Shown here piece after piece: positions 1 to 4,173 of a DNA stretch of 6,630 bases (within the stretch, counting starts at the first letter, position 1; the number at the start of each line of letters is the position of its first letter). The position numbers were made by a program, and so were the translations under genes. Source of the DNA: Lentisphaeria bacterium. GTDB taxonomy: Bacteria; Verrucomicrobiota; Lentisphaeria; Oligosphaerales; Lenti-02. The notes under the pieces are model-generated. The model saw only the letters and a program-made list of their open reading frames with translations. It was not told where the DNA came from and did no database searches. The stretch spans positions 1 through 6,630 of the forward strand of contig JAGLDW010001130.1 of assembly GCA_023145395.1 (NCBI GenBank), read 5' to 3'.

Positions 1-3
1 GAA

Positions 4-444
4 TTGGTGGAGATGAACAATCCCCCCAAGAAGAAGCCCATAACAGCTCCAAAGACAGGTATTCAGGAACCCGTCGCTCCCCCCGCTGGGAAGAAACCAG
101 TCGGAAGCCCAACCCAGAAGATGAAACTCATCCTCTCGGACCGTCCCCTGGCATCCGCCACGGGCGGCGACGGTGTCTACGAGACGACTGTGTGTCTGTA
201 CGGAAGATGCTCGTGGCAGGGGGGCGCGCCAAGCGCCCTTTTGGACGTGCGGTTGTTCCGCGACAAATCGCCCAATCCCGTTTTGACGATGCCGCTTCTG
301 GTCCCGCCTGCGGATCACACATTGGATTTCAGCATTCCCCCACGCCCCAGGGGATGGGGTGAAGGCCTGTATTCTCTCCGCATCATGAGCGGGGGACAGG
401 TTCTGGTGGAAACATCATTTGAGATAAAGACGCGAAAAAAGTAA
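4..444 (+). CDS. Hypothetical protein: Pro/Lys-rich N-terminus plus Ig-like beta domain (probably 5'-partial)
   Basis: I do not recognise this gene. Residues 5-40 are a low-complexity Pro/Lys/Ala-rich stretch (PPKKKP, APPAGKKP) that looks like a flexible linker or basic tail. Residues 40-146 alternate hydrophobic and polar residues and end with GLYSLRIMSGGQVLVETSFE, a pattern typical of the last strands of Ig-like or other beta-sandwich domains (G-x-Y ... G-x-x-L-x-E-x-x-F-x-I). No signal peptide or membrane segment is visible. The start is undecided: the frame is open to the window edge, TTG (4), GTG (7) and ATG (13) are all possible, and the GGTGGAG before ATG 13 touches it, too close for a normal ribosome binding site. 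The protein may therefore be the C-terminal part of something longer. The stop codon lies inside the ribosome binding site of the downstream lipoprotein gene, so the two are probably co-transcribed and coupled. Coding status is fairly secure; function is unknown. Confidence 0.62.
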   Translation: MVEMNNPPKKKPITAPKTGIQEPVAPPAGKKPVGSPTQKMKLILSDRPLASATGGDGVYETTVCLYGRCSWQGGAPSALLDVRLFRDKSPNPVLTMPLLVPPADHTLDFSIPPRPRGWGEGLYSLRIMSGGQVLVETSFEIKTRKK

Positions 445-447
445 GGA
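443..447 (+). promoter_or_regulatory. Ribosome binding site overlapping the upstream stop codon
   Basis: AAGGA lies 7 nt before ATG 455, and its first two bases are the last two of the preceding TAA. This fixes the lipoprotein start and makes translational coupling between the two plus-strand genes likely. Confidence 0.7.
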
Positions 448-454
448 ACTGAAC

Positions 455-1219
455 ATGAAAAAGCGATACCCGGCATGCCTACTTGCGGCTCTGATCCTGA
501 GCACAGGATGTTCCTCGACACTGGATCTCAAAAAGCTGCAGCACGAGCGAAATGTCCTGTCCGGAGAAGTGACCGCACTGCACGACAAAGTGGAAAAACT
601 TACCGCCAGCCAGAGTCGCCTGCGGAAAGACCTGAGTATGACAAAGGCTCAGAAGGCCTCTGTTGAAGAGGAGAGAGACAACCAGTTTCTGCAGAACCAG
701 GATATTCGTCACGCAGTCAGAGGCTTCATTCAGCGTCAGCTGCAGGAACTCCGCGAATTGTCCCTTCAGCGCGGATTGATGGAGGTTGTGGGAAGTGAGA
801 TCATCACTCGCAAGCAACGCGATCAGGAGTCACGGGTGGTTGTTGATTTCCAGCATCCTCTGCCATCCCAGGCGACTCTGCTCGGCTTTGGGTTCAACGC
901 TGCGGGAGAGACTTGGCTGGCGCCCTGTCTGCTGCGTCCAGCCGGGGAGCAACTGATGGTCGTTTGGCGGGGAAAGGAAGTTCACGCCCAGAAAGCCGGT
1001 GCACAGCACGTTCTGTTTGACGTGCCAGTGATTGCCCAGAAAGGCGATCTGATCGGAGTCATCGGCGCAAACGGACTGAATGTCACATATGACCTGGGTG
1101 TCGGCGATGGGCGCGTACTTGGCACCGTCGTCGCTCCTGGGGATTCACTGCCCGCAAGAAAATGTAGGGACAAGGGGAAGCGTGCCTATTCATTCCACAT
1201 GTATGGAGTGATCGAGTAG
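455..1219 (+). CDS. Putative lipoprotein with N-terminal coiled coil and C-terminal beta-rich domain
   Basis: The N-terminus is a lipoprotein signal: MKKR, a hydrophobic stretch, then LILSTGC with Cys19 as the lipidation site; Ser at +2 shows no inner-membrane retention Asp. Residues about 22-105 are rich in Leu, Lys, Glu and Gln with heptad-like spacing and almost no Gly or Pro, so a coiled coil is likely. Residues about 113-254 look like a beta-sandwich: LLGFGFNAAGETWLAPCLL, LMVVWRGKEV and AQKGDLIGVIGANG recall extracellular jelly-roll or Ig-like domains that display an 'x-K/A-G-D-L-I-G' turn. No catalytic motif is seen. The likely place is the inner face of the outer membrane or the periplasm, with the coiled coil acting as a spacer or oligomerisation stem. 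The ATG start is backed by AAGGA at 443-447, 7 nt upstream, which overlaps the previous gene's stop. The last 30 nt overlap the end of the convergent oxidoreductase gene. The lipoprotein call is good; the function is unknown. Confidence 0.8.
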   Translation: MKKRYPACLLAALILSTGCSSTLDLKKLQHERNVLSGEVTALHDKVEKLTASQSRLRKDLSMTKAQKASVEEERDNQFLQNQDIRHAVRGFIQRQLQELRELSLQRGLMEVVGSEIITRKQRDQESRVVVDFQHPLPSQATLLGFGFNAAGETWLAPCLLRPAGEQLMVVWRGKEVHAQKAGAQHVLFDVPVIAQKGDLIGVIGANGLNVTYDLGVGDGRVLGTVVAPGDSLPARKCRDKGKRAYSFHMYGVIE

Positions 1220-2443
1220 GGCGACCACCTTGCCCTGGTCAGTGAGAGATTGGATCGCGGCGAGGGACATGCGGGTGGCCAGGTAGCCGTCCGAGGCGGA
1301 GACGGTGGGGGGGGCACCGTCGTGCCAGCGATGCATTTCGCGCACAAGCTCCAGGTCGGCGCCAAAGTGGGAGCTGGCCGTGTCCTCGTTCCGGCAGTCG
1401 ATGATCTCCTGCTTTTTCCCATGCTCGCTGACTACATCGAGTTGTGCCTCGTGGCGGTTCAGAATGATGCGGCCGCTTGTGCCGACGATCTCAAAGGTCT
1501 CGCCATCGTGCGCGCCAGGTCCGAACACGCAGAGGAAGAGGCTTGCCGTGATGCCGTTCTCGTAGAGCACCTGGACCGTGGCGTGATCGACAATGTCCGC
1601 GCCAGGCAGGTAGACGCAGTTGTCGTGACGAAGCCTCTCCTCGTCTTCCTGCATCCAGGACTCTCCGAACAGGGCGTCTGGATCGTGCTTGCTGGGCCGT
1701 CCTCGTGGCGCGACTCGGTAGGGGCATTCGCGTTCGCACTCGCTACAGCGTTGCGGAGCGTCCTCGCGGGGGCGGTAGACGGCCTGTCCACCCAGCGCGG
1801 AGAGCTGGAGCGGCGCACTCTGCGCGAACCAGTTGAAGACGTCGAAATGGTGCGCGCTTTTTTCGTTGAGCACTCCTCCGGACCACTCGCGTCTGCGGAA
1901 GAACTTGTGGAAGTAGGCGTGGGCGGGAATGACGGCGCGAAGCAGGAGCATGCGCGGTTCGCCGATAGCGCCGTCGCGGATCAGGTCGAACGCGGTGCGC
2001 CAGGGCTTCTCGTAGCGCCGGGTGAATCCCATCAGCATGGGGCTTTGGGCGGCGCGTTCTTCCTCGACGATTCGCTGAGCATCCTCGATCGTGTGGGCGA
2101 TCGGTTTGTCCAGGTAGGTCTTCTTCCCGGACCTAAGTGCCACTGTCGCATTGCTGCAGTGGGCATATTGCGGAGTTGTGATCAGGACAATGTCCACCGC
2201 CGGATCGGCGACGAGGTCTTCGTCGGTCGTATGGCAGCGAATGCTCGTCTCAATCCCCTTGTCTGCGAACTTCGCAGTCAAATAGGCCTGTGCCTCCCGC
2301 ATGCGGTCGGAATTGGCGTCGTTGAGCGCGACGACTCGGAAGTTTGTCTCCTCGCAGGTCTCCACGATTCGGAGGCCCAGGCAGGTGATGCCGCGCCCAC
2401 CCGTGCCGACGATTCCGATGCCCAGCGTCTTTTTCGTGCCCAT
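1190..2443 (-). CDS. Gfo/Idh/MocA family NAD(P)-dependent oxidoreductase
   Basis: This is a full-length (417 aa) cytoplasmic dehydrogenase of the Gfo/Idh/MocA family, which oxidises or reduces hydroxyl groups of sugars and cyclitols. The N-terminal Rossmann fold shows GIVGTGGRG (Gly13, Gly15, Gly18), then TTPQYAH and LDKPIAHT (about 111-118), the equivalent of the family's E-K-P motif that places the catalytic lysine. The C-terminal domain carries GGVLNEKSAHHFDVFNWF (189-206), the usual active-site helix. Cys233, Cys236 and Cys240 (CSECERECPYR) plus Cys276 (DNCVYLPGADIVDH) form a four-cysteine signature that I know from one subfamily, in which a bound metal is plausible. The substrate is not evident. 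The ATG start is supported by AAAGGTG at 2450-2456. It lies 112 nt after the aminotransferase gene in the same direction, so the two probably form a transcription unit. Its stop lies inside the convergent lipoprotein gene. Confidence 0.95.
   Translation of the reverse strand: MGTKKTLGIGIVGTGGRGITCLGLRIVETCEETNFRVVALNDANSDRMREAQAYLTAKFADKGIETSIRCHTTDEDLVADPAVDIVLITTPQYAHCSNATVALRSGKKTYLDKPIAHTIEDAQRIVEEERAAQSPMLMGFTRRYEKPWRTAFDLIRDGAIGEPRMLLLRAVIPAHAYFHKFFRRREWSGGVLNEKSAHHFDVFNWFAQSAPLQLSALGGQAVYRPREDAPQRCSECERECPYRVAPRGRPSKHDPDALFGESWMQEDEERLRHDNCVYLPGADIVDHATVQVLYENGITASLFLCVFGPGAHDGETFEIVGTSGRIILNRHEAQLDVVSEHGKKQEIIDCRNEDTASSHFGADLELVREMHRWHDGAPPTVSASDGYLATRMSLAAIQSLTDQGKVVALLDHSIHVE
1191..1210. 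repeat. Imperfect inverted repeat in the convergent 3' overlap
   Basis: CATTCCA (1191-1197) and TGGAGTG (1204-1210) form a 7-bp stem with one T-G wobble around the loop CATGTA. It sits exactly where the lipoprotein gene and the oxidoreductase gene overlap at their 3' ends. There is no T-tract on either side, so it is not a classical intrinsic terminator. It could mark a bidirectional 3' end or simply be a chance feature of two coding frames. Confidence 0.35.
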
Positions 2444-2555
2444 GGTCTACACCTTTGTCACCCGATTTGTCCGGGAAGTTCGTTCCGCCGCCACTGCCCT
2501 TGTGGCAGTGGAGCGACGATGGGACAAGCTCGGCGGCGGCGTTTCCAGTCTCTTG
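2444..2555 (-). other. Gap between aminotransferase and oxidoreductase genes
   Basis: These 112 nt hold no credible gene. They contain the oxidoreductase ribosome binding site (AAAGGTG at 2450-2456, 6 nt before the ATG) and a perfect hairpin at 2491-2511, flanked by complementary GC blocks (CCGCCGCC near 2485 and GGCGGCGG near 2532) that could form an outer stem. No clear promoter or T-rich terminator is visible. Confidence 0.6.
2491..2511 (-). repeat. Perfect 8-bp hairpin in the intergenic gap
   Basis: CCACTGCC (2491-2498) is exactly complementary to GGCAGTGG (2504-2511), leaving a 5-nt loop, CTTGT on the plus strand. The whole loop is also complementary to ACAAG at 2524-2528, so a pseudoknot is possible in the transcript. 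No T-run follows on the minus strand, which argues against an intrinsic terminator. A REP-like element, an RNA-processing site or a modulator of expression of the downstream oxidoreductase are alternatives. Confidence 0.6.
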
Positions 2556-3788
2556 CTACACCTCGACCGTGCGAAGTTCGTCCACATTGTCGCGCAGTTT
2601 CCGGAAGACCTCGAGCATGAGGTCCATGTCATCCGTTTCGCCGAGAAAGAGCTTGTGTGTGAGCGAGAGAGCCTGCTCCGTGGAGACTCGTTCCGCGTCC
2701 GGACAGTGCACCTTCGTGTAGTCGGGCATTTCCCCCGTGGCATTCTGGAAGACCGGGTTCTTGTAGATGCAGCCGCCGTGCGCGCCGACACTGACGGAGA
2801 GGCCCTCGGCCGCCACGGCTTTGAGAAAGACACTTCGGGGGATGTCGCCAAATTCTTCCTTCCGGTAGTGAAAGTCCCAGAAGTAGAATCCCCAGCGGGT
2901 GACGCGCGGGTCGCGTTCGATGGCGTCCAGGCCGGGAATGTCCCGCAGGCCCTGCGCGAGGTGGGCGGCGTTCTTTTCGCGTCGGCCGGTTTGCTCGGGC
3001 ATGCGTTCAAGCTGACAGCGCAGAATGGCGCCCTGCCATTCGGTCATGCGCAGATTCGAGGCCAGGCGATGAAATTCGTAGAAGGGCCGTCCGGGCATGC
3101 GTCCGATGTGATGGTAGCTGTAGGCGAGTTCGGCGAGCGTGTCGTCGCCAGTGAGAATGGCGCCGCCTTCGCCTGCAGTCAGCGCCTTGCCCATTTGAAA
3201 GCTGAACGTGCCGAAATCGCCGAGTGTCCCCGCGCCTTTACCCCTCCACTGAGTGCCATGGGCGTGAGCGCAGTCTTCGACAATCTTCAGGTCGTGTTTT
3301 TTCGCAATCTCGAGGACACGGTCCATGTCCGGGGGATAGCCTCCGATGTGCACCACCACGGCAGCGCGCGTGTTGGGGGTGATGGCGGCCTCCATGGCGT
3401 CGGCGGAGATGGCGTAGGTCTCCGGATCCACGTCCACGAAGACAGGCGTGGCATTGACCAGGGCGATGGCGGTGGCGCTGGCCACGAATGTCAATGCAGG
3501 CACCAGCACCTCGTCGCCTCGTCCGATGCCGAGAGCCTTCAGCGCGGCTTCGATGGCCTGGGTCCCATTGGTCACGCACACGCAGTGTTTTCCGCCCTGG
3601 AACTCCACGAATCCATCCTCGAAACGTGCGACTTGCCCCTTGGCAAGATCCTTGGCGCCACCGCGCCACCAGATGCCGCTGTGCAAGGTCTCGAGAAGCG
3701 CTTTCTCCTCCCGTTCATCCCAGATGGGCCAGGTCTTGCCGAGAGGACGGGTGACGAGTTTGGATCCACCGAGAATAGCCAGATTCAT
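2556..3788 (-). CDS. DegT/DnrJ/EryC1/StrS family PLP-dependent aminotransferase
   Basis: This is a complete (410 aa) fold-type I aminotransferase of the sugar/cyclitol family, which transfers an amino group, usually from Glu or Gln, to a keto group on a sugar or cyclitol through PLP. Visible hallmarks are VTNGTQAIEAAL (72-83, phosphate-binding region), VPALTFVASATA (96-107), VEDCAHAHG (170-178, with Asp172 pairing with the PLP ring nitrogen), and SFQMGKALTAGEGGAI (196-211) with Lys201 as the Schiff-base lysine. All key residues are present, so it should be active. The opening LAILGGSKLVTRPLGKTWP and HSGIWWRGG resemble the branch that includes the 2-deoxy-scyllo-inosose and scyllo-inosamine aminotransferases, but that does not settle the substrate. 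The ATG start is supported by AAAGGAG at 3796-3802, 7 nt upstream. The following gene is a sugar-type dehydrogenase, so the pair may together oxidise and aminate (or deaminate and reduce) one substrate. Confidence 0.95.
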   Translation of the reverse strand: MNLAILGGSKLVTRPLGKTWPIWDEREEKALLETLHSGIWWRGGAKDLAKGQVARFEDGFVEFQGGKHCVCVTNGTQAIEAALKALGIGRGDEVLVPALTFVASATAIALVNATPVFVDVDPETYAISADAMEAAITPNTRAAVVVHIGGYPPDMDRVLEIAKKHDLKIVEDCAHAHGTQWRGKGAGTLGDFGTFSFQMGKALTAGEGGAILTGDDTLAELAYSYHHIGRMPGRPFYEFHRLASNLRMTEWQGAILRCQLERMPEQTGRREKNAAHLAQGLRDIPGLDAIERDPRVTRWGFYFWDFHYRKEEFGDIPRSVFLKAVAAEGLSVSVGAHGGCIYKNPVFQNATGEMPDYTKVHCPDAERVSTEQALSLTHKLFLGETDDMDLMLEVFRKLRDNVDELRTVEV

Positions 3789-3795
3789 GACGAGA

Positions 3796-3802
3796 CTCCT
3801 TT
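3796..3802 (-). promoter_or_regulatory. Strong ribosome binding site for the aminotransferase
   Basis: Read on the minus strand this is AAAGGAG, 7 nt before the ATG at 3788. It is the best Shine-Dalgarno match in the window and supports that start. Confidence 0.75.
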
Positions 3803-3855
3803 GTGACCGGTTCCGTGGTCATGGCGGCAGGGTCGTGTCGTAGCACTCGTGTCGG

Positions 3856-3871
3856 GGGGAGAGGCTTCCCC
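3856..3871. repeat. Small hairpin, first unit of the array
   Basis: GGGGA (3856-3860) pairs with TCCCC (3867-3871) around GAGGCT. An alternative register pairs CGGGG (3853-3857) with CCCCG (3868-3872). Its core GAGGCTTC resembles the cores of the units further right. Confidence 0.4.
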
Positions 3872-3886
3872 GGTTCCTTCTCGAGA

Positions 3887-3915
3887 CTGTACCGCCAGTT
3901 TCGAAACGGGTACAG
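3887..3915. promoter_or_regulatory. Composite palindrome, candidate operator upstream of the aminotransferase
   Basis: Outer arms CTGTACC (3887-3893) and GGTACAG (3909-3915) are perfectly complementary. Between them lies the perfect 10-bp palindrome GTTTCGAAAC (3898-3907). The inner spacers are unequal (GCCA on one side, G on the other), so the two dyads are slightly off-centre. It lies about 100 nt upstream of the aminotransferase start. The AT-rich centre makes it less like the GC-rich hairpins around it and more like a protein-binding site. No regulator gene is in the window, so the operator role is inference. Confidence 0.4.
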
Positions 3916-3949
3916 GGCGAGCAGATGCATTTGGTTGCAGTTTCTTGTG

Positions 3950-3963
3950 TTCGCAGTTCGCAG
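3950..3963. repeat. Tandem duplication of a 7-bp unit
   Basis: TTCGCAG occurs twice in direct tandem (3950-3956 and 3957-3963) just before the hairpin cluster. It may be a replication slippage product or part of the repetitive element boundary. Confidence 0.4.
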
Positions 3964-3977
3964 TGTGACGGCTCAGC

Positions 3978-3994
3978 GGGAGCTTCGCCCTCCC
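3978..3994. repeat. PVC-type hairpin unit (WEGEAPAEPS element)
   Basis: GGGAG (3978-3982) pairs with CTCCC (3990-3994) around CTTCGCC. The minus strand of this unit and its flank encodes WEGEAPAEPS in one frame, which I associate with a dispersed intergenic element of PVC-group genomes. That association is from memory. Confidence 0.55.
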
Positions 3995-4007
3995 AGGACA
4001 TGGTTTG

Positions 4008-4045
4008 CGGTGGTGCGTTGCCTGTCGCGGCAGCGACGGCCACCG
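4008..4045. repeat. Hairpin unit with internal stem-loop
   Basis: CGGTGG (4008-4013) pairs with CCACCG (4040-4045). Inside, GTCGC (4024-4028) pairs with GCGAC (4033-4037) around the 4-nt loop GGCA. The last base is shared with the next, larger hairpin, so the two structures abut. Confidence 0.4.
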
Positions 4046-4094
4046 TTGTCGGGTACGGAGAGCCGGGTGCCTCGCCCGGCGCGTGCCCGACAAC
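4045..4094. repeat. Long interrupted hairpin
   Basis: GTTGTCGGGTACG (4045-4057) pairs with CGTGCCCGACAAC (4082-4094) over 13 bp with one T-G wobble. After a small internal loop, GCCGGG (4062-4067) pairs with CCCGGC (4075-4080) around TGCCTCG. This is the strongest secondary structure in the window. It has no T-tract beside it, so it looks like a repetitive element more than a simple terminator, though it could still stabilise or end the hydrolase transcript. Confidence 0.65.
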
Positions 4095-4107
4095 TTTACT
4101 GGGAGGT

Positions 4108-4130
4108 CCGGAGGGGCGCAGTCCCTTCGG
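4108..4130. repeat. Hairpin unit downstream of the hydrolase gene
   Basis: CCGGAGGG (4108-4115) pairs with CCCTTCGG (4123-4130) over 8 bp with one G-T wobble, around a 7-nt loop. Confidence 0.45.
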
Positions 4131-4137
4131 CGGGAGC

Positions 4138-4156
4138 GCGAGGGCAGCACCCTCGC
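4138..4156 (-). terminator. Perfect 7-bp hairpin just after the hydrolase stop
   Basis: GCGAGGG (4138-4144) and CCCTCGC (4150-4156) form a perfect stem with a 5-nt loop, starting 17 nt past the hydrolase stop codon on the minus strand. Position and strength suit a transcript end or a 3'-protecting structure, but no U-tract follows, so intrinsic termination is doubtful. It may equally be the first unit of the repeat array. Confidence 0.35.
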
Positions 4157-4173
4157 ATCCATTCACGCATCGC

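Larger units (their letters stand above)
3789..4173. other. Hairpin-rich spacer with PVC-type repetitive elements
   Basis: This 385-nt stretch between the hydrolase and the aminotransferase contains no credible gene. It holds a series of small GC-rich hairpins (about 3856-3871, 3978-3994, 4008-4045, 4045-4094, 4108-4130, 4138-4156), a composite palindrome (3887-3915) and a 7-bp tandem duplication (TTCGCAG twice, 3950-3963). On the minus strand one frame reads WEGEAPAEPS near 3994-3965 and others read GEAPGSPYPTT and GEASPPDT; the plus strand reads GSAGASPS. From memory, these are typical spurious translations of intergenic elements abundant in PVC-group genomes. The aminotransferase promoter should lie here, but no convincing -35/-10 pair is visible. 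Confidence 0.65.

Noticed and set aside
2491..2511. Intrinsic terminator between aminotransferase and oxidoreductase
   Set aside because: The stem is good, but no T-rich tract follows on the minus strand.
1250..2620. Long plus-strand open frame opposite the oxidoreductase
   Set aside because: It lies antisense to a gene with clear family motifs, shows no motif of its own, and has the Val/Arg/Gly-rich make-up expected from the reverse of a GC-rich gene.
2301..3806. 501-codon plus-strand open frame opposite the aminotransferase
   Set aside because: The opposite strand has every PLP-enzyme hallmark and a strong ribosome binding site. The antisense product has no recognisable domain and would also run over the oxidoreductase start.
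3850..4160. CRISPR array
   Set aside because: The units differ in sequence and spacing and are hairpins without identical repeats and regular spacers.
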